DNA of 40,879 nt from an uncultured Clostridia bacterium (GTDB lineage Bacteria > Bacillota > Clostridia > Lachnospirales > Lachnospiraceae). Of the stretch, positions 8,636-17,672 are shown one piece after another. The position numbers and the translations under genes were made by a program. The stretch is from contig CAMIZL010000019.1 of assembly GCA_946403295.1 (NCBI GenBank), positions 1 through 40,879 of the forward strand, written 5' to 3'. The notes under the pieces are model-generated. The model saw only the letters and a program-made list of their open reading frames with translations. It searched no databases and was not told the origin of the DNA. How positions within the stretch are numbered: position 1 is the first letter of the stretch; every line of letters starts with the position of its first letter.

Positions 8636-9586
8636 ATGTCTAAATATGTTATAGGTACAGATATCGGAGGGACGAGCGTTAAACTCGGCCTCTTCACAAG
8701 CGAGGGCCGGCTTGTTCATAAATGGGAGATCAGGACCGACAGAAGTGAGGGTGGCATGAACGTGCCGACCGATATTGCCGATTCCGTAAAGAGGGTGATC
8801 GCTGAACAGGGCATAGGTGCATCGGATGTGATCGGTATGGGGATCGGAGTTCCGGGGCCTGTCAAGTCTGACGGGACCGTAATGAAGTGCGCGAACCTCG
8901 GGTGGGGTATCTTTAACGTGGCCGACAAGATGAAGGAGCTCACGGGATTTAACTGTACGGCAGTAAACGATGCAAATGCGGCGGCACTCGGTGAGATGTG
9001 GCAGGGAACCGCGAAGGGATTTAACAATCTTGTGTTTGTAACGCTCGGAACCGGCGTCGGCGGCGGTATCATCGTTGACGGTAAGGTTATCAGCGGTACT
9101 CACGGCGGTGGCGGTGAGATCGGTCATATATTCGTGGAGCCCGATGAAGAGGATGTCTGCGGATGCGGGTGCAAGGGTCATCTTGAGCAATATGCGTCGG
9201 CAACGGGGCTTTGCAGAGTGACAAGAAAGCTCCTTAAGGAGGGAAAATACAAAACGACTCTTAATGCGGATGTTCTTTCCGCAAGGATCGTTTTTGATGC
9301 CGCCAAGGCGGGCGACGAGCTAGCGAAGGAAGCGGTGGAGATCATGTGCAGATATCTTGCGCAGGCATTTTCGGGAATCGCGGCAACCGTTGATCCCGAG
9401 GTGTTCCTTATCGGCGGTGGAGTTTCCAAGGCGGGACCCATCATAACGGACACGATAAAGAAATATTATATTCCTTCAAATATGAACGTCCTCAGGGATC
9501 CCGCATTCGAGCTTGCATCGCTCGGAAACGATGCGGGAATATGGGGCGCGGCGTACAGCGCACTCGATTCGTACGGGAGCAAGTGA
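8636..9586 (+). CDS. glcK: ROK-family glucokinase
   Basis: A 316-residue ROK kinase expected to make glucose 6-phosphate from glucose and ATP. Visible are the N-terminal phosphate-binding loop (GTDIGGTSVKLGLF), the sugar-binding and catalytic region (NDANAAALGE), the GTGVGGGII turn, the ROK zinc motif (CGCGCKGHLEQYAS) and the late GGGVSKAG loop. Being a bare kinase without a DNA-binding helix-turn-helix, it is an enzyme and not a ROK repressor. An AAGGAG site lies 6 bases before the ATG. It is placed between hprK and murB. Another hexose substrate is possible, but the length and motifs fit GlcK best. Confidence 0.9.
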   Translation: MSKYVIGTDIGGTSVKLGLFTSEGRLVHKWEIRTDRSEGGMNVPTDIADSVKRVIAEQGIGASDVIGMGIGVPGPVKSDGTVMKCANLGWGIFNVADKMKELTGFNCTAVNDANAAALGEMWQGTAKGFNNLVFVTLGTGVGGGIIVDGKVISGTHGGGGEIGHIFVEPDEEDVCGCGCKGHLEQYASATGLCRVTRKLLKEGKYKTTLNADVLSARIVFDAAKAGDELAKEAVEIMCRYLAQAFSGIAATVDPEVFLIGGGVSKAGPIITDTIKKYYIPSNMNVLRDPAFELASLGNDAGIWGAAYSALDSYGSK

Positions 9587-9695
9587 AACGCCGTGCATGA
9601 ATGATCCGTGCGCGGAAATTTGTTTCGCATGGCGAAAACGAAACGCCCGCGCTAACGGTCGGGAACAGAGATGATTGTAAACGGAGAAGCTAGGG

Positions 9696-10601
9696 ATGAA
9701 CAAGATTACGGCATTACTCGGTGAAAAGCTTCCGCAACTTAATATCAGGGAGAACCTGCTCCTTTCGTCGTGTACGTCGTTCAGGACAGGCGGTGCCGCA
9801 GCGGCGGGAGCTTACCCCGAAACGACGAACGAGCTCGGGGAGCTCCTTTCGTTATGCGAACGGGAAGGTGTTCCTTTTTATATCCTCGGGAACGGGACAA
9901 ATGTTCTTGCACCTGACGAAGGATTCGATGGCGTTGTCGTGCTGACTGCGGGGATGCGTGATATAGACGTTAATGAGGAAACGGGTATTGCGACTGCCGG
10001 AGCGGGAGCACTTCTTTCGACACTTGCGCTCGAATGTGCCAAAAAGAGTCTTACGGGACTCGAATTTGCGCGGGGGATACCCGGAAGCGTCGGTGGCGCG
10101 GTCGTTATGAACGCCGGTGCGTACGGAGGGGAGATAAAGGACTGCCTTTTGTCTGCCGGGGTAATGGACGAAAAGAGCCGTGAAATATCCGACATGACAA
10201 ACGAACAGCTTGAGCTCGGCTACAGACACAGCGTGATACCGAAGAGAGGACTTGTTGTTCTCGGGGCGACTTTCAAGCTTGAAAAAGGCGACAAAACCGC
10301 GATATATGCCGCGATGGACGACTATGCGGCCAGGAGAAAAGAAAAGCAACCGCTTGAATATCCGAGTGCAGGGAGCACATTTAAACGTCCCGAAGGGTAT
10401 TTTGCCGGGAAGCTTATCGAGGATGCGGGACTTAAGGGCTTCAGCATAGGCGGTGCGCAGGTTTCCGAAAAACATGCGGGATTTGTGATCAATAAGGGAG
10501 GCGCGACCTCCGGTGACATAAAAGAACTGATCAAAGAAGTTCAAAGAAGAGTGTTTGAAAACAGCGGCGTGAGGCTTGAGACGGAAGTTCGATTTATGTG
10601 A
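9696..10601 (+). CDS. murB: UDP-N-acetylenolpyruvoylglucosamine reductase
   Basis: A 301-residue FAD enzyme that reduces UDP-GlcNAc-enolpyruvate to UDP-MurNAc in peptidoglycan synthesis. Motifs: SFRTGGAA near the N-terminus, FAD-binding ILGNGTNVLAP, GIPGSVGGAVVMNAGAYGGE, the catalytic region YRHSVIP, and AGSTFKRPEG with SIGGAQVSEKHAGF near the C-terminus. It is a type II, short-form MurB as expected in Firmicutes. The last codons and stop lie in an imperfect tandem repeat (10597-10687). In many Clostridia rapZ and yvcK lie between murB and whiA; here whiA follows directly. Confidence 0.96.
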   Translation: MNKITALLGEKLPQLNIRENLLLSSCTSFRTGGAAAAGAYPETTNELGELLSLCEREGVPFYILGNGTNVLAPDEGFDGVVVLTAGMRDIDVNEETGIATAGAGALLSTLALECAKKSLTGLEFARGIPGSVGGAVVMNAGAYGGEIKDCLLSAGVMDEKSREISDMTNEQLELGYRHSVIPKRGLVVLGATFKLEKGDKTAIYAAMDDYAARRKEKQPLEYPSAGSTFKRPEGYFAGKLIEDAGLKGFSIGGAQVSEKHAGFVINKGGATSGDIKELIKEVQRRVFENSGVRLETEVRFM

Positions 10602-10687
10602 GCGCAAGCGCGCGGTAAGATGGCGCGGTCAATGTGAGCGCAAACAGCATGGTAAGAGATTGCGGTCTGCGTGAGCACAAGCGGTCC
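10597..10687 (+). repeat. Imperfect tandem repeat between murB and whiA
   Basis: Three copies begin TGTGAGCGCAA (10597), TGTGAGCGCAA (10633) and CGTGAGCACAA (10670), with spacing of 36 and 37 bases. The shared inner parts are GGTAAGA and GCGGTC. The first copy covers the murB stop codon. This resembles the repeat at 7043, which also starts at a gene end. Confidence 0.7.
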
Positions 10688-10702
10688 GGAAGGAGGTTTG
10701 AA

Positions 10703-11827
10703 GTGTCTTTCTCGAATAATGTAAAAGAAGAGCTTTTTAAAACGCTCCCTCAGGCAAGGCACTGCAGGATCGCGGAACTTGCCGCTCTTATCGGCATGGG
10801 AGGCGCGGAGATCCGCACGGCGGGTCATGTCGGCCCGGGAGCGGAGAAGGTCGACCCGGGAGCGGAGAAGGTCGGCCCGGGAGCGGAGAAGGTCGGCCCG
10901 GGAAAAGAGGAGATCCGCACGGCGGCAGAGCAACCTGAAGCGTCGAGACGTGATGCTCCGGAGGGTCTTATATGCTTTGAAAACCGGATAGCCGGAATGA
11001 AGGCTCAGACGCTCATACGAAAAATATTCGGATACGACCTTCGTGAGTTGAGAGATGCCGAACAAGGCGGCAGGGAAAGCCGAAGAAATCTGTTTCTGCT
11101 CGGTGCTTCCGGGGAACAGATATCGATGATATTGAGTGCCGTTAAGATGAAAAAAAGCGATGACGGAATTTTTTTTGTTGACAAGCCGGGGCAAAATATC
11201 CATAATACTTTGCGAAACGATACTGTGCCCGGGATGATCGTATGCACACAGACGTGTTGCAAGAGAGCATTCCTGCGCGGCGCATTTCTCACATGCGGAT
11301 CGCTTTCCGATCCCGAGAAAGATTATCATCTCGAATTTGTCCTTAAGACGCAGGCTCAGGCGACCATGCTTCGCGGAGTCCTTTCGGCGCTTTCGGTTGA
11401 AGCCGGGACCGTGATGCGAAAGAAGGCATATGTGCTTTATATCAAGGACAGTGAGATAATAGCGACCGTGCTTACTTTGGCCGATGCGCATGTCGCCCTC
11501 ATGGAGCTTGAGAATATCAGGATCCTGAAGGAAGTGCGCAATGACGTAAACCGCCGTGTCAATTGCGAGACCGCCAACATAGGGAAGACTGTTCGGGCGG
11601 CATCCAAACAGGTGGAAGACATCAGATTCCTAGCTTCGCAGCCGGGATTTGACGACCTTCCCGAAGAGCTTAAAACTACGGCGGCGCTCAGGCTTGAACA
11701 TCCCGAAGTATCACTCTCGGAGCTCGCATTGCTGCATCCGGCAGCGGTGAGCAGGTCGGGCATCAATCACAGACTTCGCAAGCTTTGTGATCTTGCCGAG
11801 AAAATGAGAGATAACAAAAGAGGATAA
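10703..11827 (+). CDS. whiA: WhiA-type DNA-binding regulator with repeat insertion
   Basis: A 374-residue WhiA homologue: a LAGLIDADG-like N-terminal domain (with RGAFLTCGSLSDPEKDYHLEF in the middle) plus a C-terminal helix-turn-helix (LSELALLHPAAVSRSGINHRLRKL). WhiA affects cell division and chromosome segregation in Firmicutes and sporulation in actinomycetes. The GTG at 10703 is chosen because AAGGAGG lies 7 bases before it and the protein then begins VSFSNNVKEEL, the usual WhiA start; the frame is open further upstream. Family members are near 310-320 residues; the excess is a Gly-Pro-Glu-Lys repeat at about residues 36-74 between LAALIGMGG and the rest of the first domain. A Crh-like gene follows, as in Bacillus. 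Confidence 0.93.
   Translation: MSFSNNVKEELFKTLPQARHCRIAELAALIGMGGAEIRTAGHVGPGAEKVDPGAEKVGPGAEKVGPGKEEIRTAAEQPEASRRDAPEGLICFENRIAGMKAQTLIRKIFGYDLRELRDAEQGGRESRRNLFLLGASGEQISMILSAVKMKKSDDGIFFVDKPGQNIHNTLRNDTVPGMIVCTQTCCKRAFLRGAFLTCGSLSDPEKDYHLEFVLKTQAQATMLRGVLSALSVEAGTVMRKKAYVLYIKDSEIIATVLTLADAHVALMELENIRILKEVRNDVNRRVNCETANIGKTVRAASKQVEDIRFLASQPGFDDLPEELKTTAALRLEHPEVSLSELALLHPAAVSRSGINHRLRKLCDLAEKMRDNKRG
10807..10925 (+). repeat. In-frame minisatellite inside whiA
   Basis: Three 21-bp units (10829-10849, 10850-10870, 10871-10891) differ by only one base, and a fourth, diverged unit sits at 10892-10912. The block is bracketed by an exact 17-bp direct repeat, GGAGATCCGCACGGCGG, at 10807-10823 and 10909-10925. 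The copies are 102 bases (34 codons) apart, so the reading frame is kept. The encoded unit is VGPGAEK. Confidence 0.93.
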
Positions 11828-11863
11828 AAAGTAGCGATAAAGCTTTAGAAGAGAGGAATACAA

Positions 11864-12130
11864 ATGCTTCGCAAGGAAATGCAGATAGACATCACACGGG
11901 AGCCCGAGAAACATCCTATCGCAAAGCTCGTACAGGAGGCGAGCAGATTCTCAAGCTCGATCTTCTTCGAGTACAAGGACAAGAACGTTAATGCCAAGAG
12001 TATCATGGGCATGATGACATTCGTCGGTATCATGAAAAGAGCACTCGAGGAAAACGACAAGATCACGCTCAGTGTCGACGGAGCGGACGAGGACGATGCT
12101 TTAAAGACCATGAGTTCATTCTTCGAATAA
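11864..12130 (+). CDS. crh: HPr-family protein lacking His15 (Crh-like)
   Basis: An 88-residue HPr-fold protein. It aligns with Bacillus HPr without gaps: V23, Q24, A26, S27, E36, Y37, K40, V42, N43 and K45-S-I-M-G49 all match, and Ser46, the HprK target, falls at residue 46. The phosphotransferase site is lost: residue 15 is Glu instead of His and residue 17 is His instead of Arg. It should therefore not pass phosphate in the PTS like normal HPr. It resembles Bacillus Crh, which has Gln at 15 and lies next to whiA in the same order. I infer a regulatory partner of HprK, perhaps a CcpA co-effector. A true HPr must be encoded elsewhere. The symbol crh is by analogy. Confidence 0.82.
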   Translation: MLRKEMQIDITREPEKHPIAKLVQEASRFSSSIFFEYKDKNVNAKSIMGMMTFVGIMKRALEENDKITLSVDGADEDDALKTMSSFFE

Positions 12131-12216
12131 TTAGCGGCCAAAAAAGCGTTAGAGGACCGGTGGGAAAGGCGCACCGGAGACCCGACAGGGCGATACATAA
12201 CGCACAAAAACAGCAG

Positions 12217-12248
12217 ACGCACCGACCCATACGGGGTGGTGCGTTTTT
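12217..12248 (+). terminator. Terminator after the crh-like gene
   Basis: ACGCACCGACCC, loop ATAC, GGGGTGGTGCGT: 12 positions with one mismatch and one wobble, followed by TTTT. It closes the lspA-to-crh gene run. Confidence 0.8.
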
Positions 12249-12452
12249 GGTTAAAAAAAATGATTTTTGGCGGCAGATTTTTCTGTAATTTTTTGTGGTA
12301 ATGGGCATGATTTTTACTATAATAATATGTAGGAGTATTTTGCTCCGGTGTGTAACGAGCGGGTAAATAATTAAAAAATCCGTCTAAACCCTGAAAATAA
12401 AGCGTTTGCGGCGATATAAACCCAATTGTTATAAATAAATAAAAAATATATA

Positions 12453-12482
12453 TTGCAATAACATATATTTGTGTGATATTAT
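12453..12482 (+). promoter_or_regulatory. Possible promoter of deacetylase gene
   Basis: TTGCAA, an 18-base spacer and TATTAT in AT-rich DNA, about 26 bases before the chosen ATG at 12509. The match is fair. Confidence 0.4.
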
Positions 12483-12508
12483 TCTGTATCGACAGAGAAA
12501 GAGGCAGT

Positions 12509-14005
12509 ATGGACAAAAACATAATCAGAGTATTTGTTATTCTGGGGGAGCTTCTGGTCATCCTGGTTTTGACTTTCATCATTTTCTTTGTTCCGGGTTC
12601 TTCGGGCAATGCTTCGGAGACCTCAACTTCAGGCAAAGCATTGGCCGCCGTCAAGCTTTCGGACACGGACAGCGGGACGCCGGCGGTCAGCATTGCGGCA
12701 GTCGTGCCCGATAAAGAAGCCACTGAAAGGGCAAGACTCGAAAGAGAGCGCATTGCCGAAGAAGCAAGACTTGCCGAAGAGGCACGTCTTGAAGAAGAAC
12801 GAATAAGGCTTGAGGAAGAGGCACGCGCCGAGGCGGCAAAGAAAACCGCCGGAGCGGAGGAAACAGCCGCGCTTCAGGCAAACATGTACGATTATGATGC
12901 CGCGATCGAAACTCTCAAAGCCGTTCCGCAGTATGAAACGCGCGATGACCTTAAAGCCACGGTCGCTTCTTACGAATCGACCCGCGACAAGCTCGTAAAG
13001 TGGGAAGACAATACTCAGATAAGTCATCTCTTTGTCCATTCGCTCATAGTTGATACCTCGAGAGCTTTCAGAAAAGGAAGCTCGCAACCTGTCGGATACA
13101 ACAGATATATGACAACGGTCGGTGAATTTAAGGCCATGCTCGAATCGCTTTATGAAAGAGGATATGTCCTCGTGAGCATGCATGATATCGCCGAGCGTTA
13201 CATCGACGAAGACGGAACGGAGAAACTTCGCAAGAAGGCCATCTACCTTCCCGAAGGGAAAACGCCCTTCGTTCTTTCTCAGGATGATGTCAATTATTAC
13301 GCTTATATGGAAAACGATGGATTCGCCGACAAGCTTGTTATCGGCGAGGACGGAAGGCCGACCTGCCAATATACGGATGTTGACGGTAATGTGACTTTCG
13401 GAGAATATGACGTTCTTCCCATCGTTGACAATTTCCTGCTTGAGCACCCCGATTTCTCCTACAGGGGAGCAAAGGGGATCCTCGCCGTAACGGGTTATGA
13501 GGGCGCGCTTGGCTATGATACGGGATGGCATATGTACGATCTTGACGATCCCGCTCAAAAAGCAAAGCTCGAGGCGGAGCAGGAAGCTGCTAAAAAGGTT
13601 GCGGATGCCATAAAGGCAGACGGCTGGGAATTTGCGAGCCACAGCTATACGCACACCGACATGAAAACGAATTCCTTCAATAAGGTTGTATATGACACCG
13701 ACAAGTGGGAACGTGAGGTTCAGCCGATACTCGGCGAGACGGACCTTTACATCTACCCCTTCGGAAGTGACATCTGTGACTGGAGAGGATACAAAGGCGA
13801 CAAGTACGAATACCTCAAGAAAGCGGGATTCTGGTACTTCTGCAATGTAGACGCTTCCAGATACTGGATCCAGATCACGGACAACTACATGCGCATGGGC
13901 CGCATCAACGCCGACGGCGAGAGAATGGTCAAGACACCTCAAAAACTTGATTATTTCTTTGATTCGGCAGCGATACTCGACAAATCGAGACCTGCGCTCG
14001 GTTGA
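12509..14005 (+). CDS. Membrane-anchored polysaccharide deacetylase family protein
   Basis: A 498-residue protein with a signal-anchor (residues about 5-27, hydrophobic VFVILGELLVILVLTFIIFF), a Glu/Arg/Ala-rich coiled coil (about 70-115), and an extracellular NodB-like domain (about 170-490). Carbohydrate esterase 4 traits are visible: an Asp-Asp pair in VLSQDDVNYY, the metal-binding SHSYTHTD, and IYPFGSDICDW. Such enzymes remove acetyl groups from peptidoglycan or other wall glycans. The ATG at 12509 is preferred over an upstream in-frame start because it begins right before the membrane segment. The domain includes an insertion between the Asp pair and the His motif, so the true substrate is open. 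It appears to be transcribed alone. Confidence 0.82.
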   Translation: MDKNIIRVFVILGELLVILVLTFIIFFVPGSSGNASETSTSGKALAAVKLSDTDSGTPAVSIAAVVPDKEATERARLERERIAEEARLAEEARLEEERIRLEEEARAEAAKKTAGAEETAALQANMYDYDAAIETLKAVPQYETRDDLKATVASYESTRDKLVKWEDNTQISHLFVHSLIVDTSRAFRKGSSQPVGYNRYMTTVGEFKAMLESLYERGYVLVSMHDIAERYIDEDGTEKLRKKAIYLPEGKTPFVLSQDDVNYYAYMENDGFADKLVIGEDGRPTCQYTDVDGNVTFGEYDVLPIVDNFLLEHPDFSYRGAKGILAVTGYEGALGYDTGWHMYDLDDPAQKAKLEAEQEAAKKVADAIKADGWEFASHSYTHTDMKTNSFNKVVYDTDKWEREVQPILGETDLYIYPFGSDICDWRGYKGDKYEYLKKAGFWYFCNVDASRYWIQITDNYMRMGRINADGERMVKTPQKLDYFFDSAAILDKSRPALG

Positions 14006-14089
14006 AAGCCGCGGACCGGCGGACCGGTACCCCGAAAAACGTGTCACGTATCAATATTGCAATCTTAGAAGTAAGGAGTTCATAAGCAC

Positions 14090-17000
14090 ATGGCTTTTAC
14101 ACATCTTCATGTCCATACCGAATACAGCTTATTGGACGGCTCCTCGAAGATCGGGGAGATTGTTAAGCATGCGCGGGAACTCGGACAGGATGCACTTGCC
14201 ATAACCGACCACGGCGTTATGTACGGCGTGATCGATTTCTACAAGAAGTGCGGGGAGGTCGGGATCAAGCCCATCATCGGTTGCGAGGTTTATGTCGCAC
14301 CCGGGTCGCGATTCGATAAGGAAGGAAGCACGGGCGACGACCGATACCGGCACCTCATATTACTGGCGAAGGACAACGGCGGTTACAGCAATCTGATCAA
14401 GATAGTATCGAAAGGATTCACCGAAGGATTTTATTATAAGCCGCGAATAGATATCGAAGTACTTAAGGAATACCACGAAGGCATCATAGCCCTTTCGGCA
14501 TGTCTTGCGGGTGAGATACCTTATTACCTGCGCAGAGGCCTCTACGACGAAGGCAAAGAGGCGGCGCTCGGGATGCTCGATATATTCGGAGAAGGGAATT
14601 ATTACCTGGAACTTCAGGACCACGGCATACCCGAGCAGGCGCTCGTTAACGAGCAGCTCGTCAGGATGTCCCGGGAAACGGGGATCCCGCTCGTTGCAAC
14701 CAACGATGTTCATTATACATACGCAGAGGACGCCGGGCCGCATGATGTGCTCCTTTGCATACAGACCCAGCGGAAGGTTTCCGATACCGACAGAATGAGG
14801 TACGAGGGAGGTCAGTTCTTCCTCAAATCGGAAGAGGAGATGAGAAGTCTCTTCCCCTATGCGCCCGAAGCGATCGAGAATACGGCAAAGATCGCCGAAA
14901 AGTGCAATGTGACATTTACTTTCAACGAATACAAGCTCCCGCATTTTGACGTGCCGGACGGATACAGCTCATATTCGTACCTCGAGAGCCTTTGTAAGAA
15001 GGGCTTGAAAGAAAGGTACGGCGGGCTGAAACCCGACGAATACGCCGGACTTGAGGAAAGACTTACTTTTGAGCTCCAAACGATCAAAGACATGGGATTT
15101 GTCGATTATTTCCTGATAGTTTGGGACTTCATACACTTCGCGAGGGAGAACGGCATTGCGGTCGGCCCCGGGCGAGGAAGTGCTGCGGGAAGCGTTGTGG
15201 CATATACATTAGGGATAACAAACATCGATCCCATCAGGTTTTCTCTCTTCTTTGAGAGATTCCTCAATCCTGAACGTGTTACGATGCCCGATATCGATAT
15301 TGATTTTTGCTATGTGCGCAGACCCGAGGTTATCGACTACGTCACGCGCAAATACGGTACGGACAGGGTAGTTCAGATCGTAACGTTCGGTACGCTCGCA
15401 GCGAGAGGCGTTATAAGAGACGTCGGTCGCGCGATGGACATGACATATGCCCAGACCGACAGGATAGCGAAGATGATCCCGATGGAGCTCAACATGACGC
15501 TCGACAAAGCGCTTGAGGTCAATCCTCAGCTTCGTGAGGCATACGCTTCCGACCGGGATGTGAAAAACCTGATCGACACCTCGAAGAGACTTGAGGGACT
15601 GCCCAGGCACACCTCGATCCATGCGGCGGGAGTCGTGATCGCACCCGCTCCGGCGGATGATTTCGTTCCGCTCTCGAGGTCGGGCGACGGAACGATCACA
15701 ACACAATATACGATGACAACTCTTGAGGAGCTCGGTCTTCTCAAGATGGACTTCCTGGGGCTACGGACGCTGACAGTGATTCAGGACACGGTGAAAGCCG
15801 TGAATGCGGCCTACCCCGACAGGAATCTTGATATAGACAAGATCGACCTTACCGATCCGAACATTTATGAGTTGATCTCGCAGGGTAGGACGGAAGGCGT
15901 CTTCCAGCTCGAAAGCCGAGGCATGACTTCTTTCATGAAGGAACTTTCTCCGTCATGCATAGAAGATATCATCGCGGGGATCGCCCTTTACCGGCCGGGA
16001 CCGATGGATTTCATCCCCAAGTACCTTAAGGGAAAACGAAATCCCGAGGCAGTCGTTTATGACTGCGAAGAACTAAGACCGATACTTTCGCCGACATACG
16101 GCTGTATCGTCTATCAGGAACAGGTTATGCAGATAGTACGTAACCTTGCGGGCTACAGTTTCGGAAGGTCCGACCTTGTAAGACGAGCCATGTCGAAGAA
16201 AAAGCAGGCGGTCATGGACCGTGAGCGGGCGAATTTCGTTTACGGTAATGAAGCCGAAGGCGTTCCGGGATGTAAGGCAAACGGAATCCCCGAAGCTGTC
16301 GCGAACAAGATATTTGACGATATGATCGACTTCGCCAAATATGCGTTCAATAAAGCGCACGCCGCGGCATATGCGGTGGTCGCGATGCAAACGGCATTTT
16401 TAAAATGCTATTACCCCGTGGAATTTATGGCGGCTCTACTGACGTCCGTCACAGAAAATTCCGACAAAGTCGCTAACTACATCTTCATATGCAGGAAGAT
16501 GGGGATCGGCCTCCTTCCTCCCGACGTCAATGAGGGAGGAAACAGCTTCACAGCCTGCGGCAAAGATATCCGTTATTCGCTCTCGGCCATCAAAGGACTC
16601 GGGGCGTCGGTCGTGGATGTGATAGTTTCCGACAGGGAAAGCGGCGGGCCTTACAAGAGCCTGAGGGACTTTATGGAAAGGCTCTCGTCGAAGGAAAGCA
16701 ACAAGCGTGTTATCGAAAGCCTCATAAAGGCCGGAGCGCTTGATTGTCTGCCGGGGTCAAGGCGACAAAAGATGGTTGTTTACAGCAGTATCCTCGAAGG
16801 GGTTGCCCTTGAGAAGAAGAAAAGCGTCACGGGTCAGCTGAGTATGTTCGATCTCGGTGACGAGGGGATCTCGAGAGAATCTGCCGATGAATTCCCGGAC
16901 ATCCCCGAATATGACGTTTCGGAGATGCTCGAATTTGAGAAAGAGGTCCTTGGCATTTATGTCAGCGGTCATCCGCTTAATGCTTATAAGGATATACTTG

Positions 17001-17572
17001 ATAAAAACGTGACCGCGACAAGCCTCGACTTCATCGTTGATGAGGAAACGGGCGAGACACAGCTCGCCGACAGGCAAAGGGCTGTGATCGGAGGAATAAT
17101 CGTGGCGAGGAGCGTTAAGACCACAAGGTCGGGTTCGCTCATGGCCTTCCTCACGGTCGAGGATCTGTACGGCAATATCGAGGTGCTCGTCTTCCCGAAG
17201 GATTTTGAGAAGCACGGCGACGAGCTTACGGAAGACATGAAAGTGCTCATAAAGGGCAACGTGAGTGTCGACGAGGAGAGAGGCGCAACGCTTCTTTACT
17301 CGGACTCGGTAAGCCTCTCGTCCTACCCGCGAACGTTGTGGGTAAAATTTGAGGACGAAGCCGCATATGAGGACGCAAAGAGTTTCCTTTCAACGGAACT
17401 CGCGGACAGGCTCGGACCGGACAGATGTATGGTCTACATTAAAAACAGCAACAAAAAGATACTGCTCGATGATGACGGCACAATGGCCACGCCGCAGCTT
17501 CTCGAAAAACTGCGGGAAAGGCTCGGCGAGGAAAACGTGGTCGTATCGGCGGGTACATATTGGAAAAATTGA
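14090..17572 (+). CDS. dnaE: DNA polymerase III subunit alpha (DnaE type)
   Basis: A 1160-residue replicative polymerase subunit, normal length for DnaE1. The N-terminal PHP domain starts FTHLHVHTEYSLLDG and contains AITDHGVMYG. The polymerase core has GPGRGSAAGS and the catalytic acidic motif MPDIDIDFC near residue 400. Later come the YQEQVMQI and KKKQAVMDRER segments, the helix-hairpin-helix region, and a C-terminal OB-fold (IIVARSVKTTRSGSLMAFL). It is the DnaE type and not PolC, since no 3'-5' exonuclease insertion is seen; in Firmicutes PolC usually exists as well. The AAGGAG site at about 14073 supports the ATG. A phosphofructokinase gene follows, a neighbour pair common in Firmicutes. 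Confidence 0.97.
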   Translation: MAFTHLHVHTEYSLLDGSSKIGEIVKHARELGQDALAITDHGVMYGVIDFYKKCGEVGIKPIIGCEVYVAPGSRFDKEGSTGDDRYRHLILLAKDNGGYSNLIKIVSKGFTEGFYYKPRIDIEVLKEYHEGIIALSACLAGEIPYYLRRGLYDEGKEAALGMLDIFGEGNYYLELQDHGIPEQALVNEQLVRMSRETGIPLVATNDVHYTYAEDAGPHDVLLCIQTQRKVSDTDRMRYEGGQFFLKSEEEMRSLFPYAPEAIENTAKIAEKCNVTFTFNEYKLPHFDVPDGYSSYSYLESLCKKGLKERYGGLKPDEYAGLEERLTFELQTIKDMGFVDYFLIVWDFIHFARENGIAVGPGRGSAAGSVVAYTLGITNIDPIRFSLFFERFLNPERVTMPDIDIDFCYVRRPEVIDYVTRKYGTDRVVQIVTFGTLAARGVIRDVGRAMDMTYAQTDRIAKMIPMELNMTLDKALEVNPQLREAYASDRDVKNLIDTSKRLEGLPRHTSIHAAGVVIAPAPADDFVPLSRSGDGTITTQYTMTTLEELGLLKMDFLGLRTLTVIQDTVKAVNAAYPDRNLDIDKIDLTDPNIYELISQGRTEGVFQLESRGMTSFMKELSPSCIEDIIAGIALYRPGPMDFIPKYLKGKRNPEAVVYDCEELRPILSPTYGCIVYQEQVMQIVRNLAGYSFGRSDLVRRAMSKKKQAVMDRERANFVYGNEAEGVPGCKANGIPEAVANKIFDDMIDFAKYAFNKAHAAAYAVVAMQTAFLKCYYPVEFMAALLTSVTENSDKVANYIFICRKMGIGLLPPDVNEGGNSFTACGKDIRYSLSAIKGLGASVVDVIVSDRESGGPYKSLRDFMERLSSKESNKRVIESLIKAGALDCLPGSRRQKMVVYSSILEGVALEKKKSVTGQLSMFDLGDEGISRESADEFPDIPEYDVSEMLEFEKEVLGIYVSGHPLNAYKDILDKNVTATSLDFIVDEETGETQLADRQRAVIGGIIVARSVKTTRSGSLMAFLTVEDLYGNIEVLVFPKDFEKHGDELTEDMKVLIKGNVSVDEERGATLLYSDSVSLSSYPRTLWVKFEDEAAYEDAKSFLSTELADRLGPDRCMVYIKNSNKKILLDDDGTMATPQLLEKLRERLGEENVVVSAGTYWKN

Positions 17573-17672
17573 TCACTCAGAAAGAATTCTTTTGGAACTC
17601 CCGCAAAAGCCTTCATAAGCGCTGATGCGGGACAGGACGGGAAACCGAACGTTTCTTCACGGAGGTGACAAA

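Larger units (their letters stand above)
12131..12508. other. Gene-free stretch between the crh-like gene and the deacetylase
   Basis: 378 bases. The first 120 contain a 6-bp stem (CCGGTG 12157 / CACCGG 12172) and a good terminator at 12217. The rest is AT-rich, with a TATAAT at 12318 and a promoter candidate at 12453. A small hairpin (GGAG/CTCC near 12332) is present, but I recognise no riboswitch or ORF. Confidence 0.7.

Noticed and set aside
10541-11491. 316-codon antisense frame over whiA with a repeated Arg-Ala-Asp-Leu pattern
   Set aside because: The pattern is just the reverse reading of the 21-bp whiA minisatellite.
12300-12452. c-di-GMP or other riboswitch in the AT-rich leader of the deacetylase gene
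   Set aside because: Only small, weak stems are seen and no conserved aptamer sequence; the closest promoter lies after this stretch.
12629-14047. 472-codon open frame antisense to the deacetylase gene
   Set aside because: No motif and no ribosome site; it is explained by the codon pattern of the deacetylase gene.
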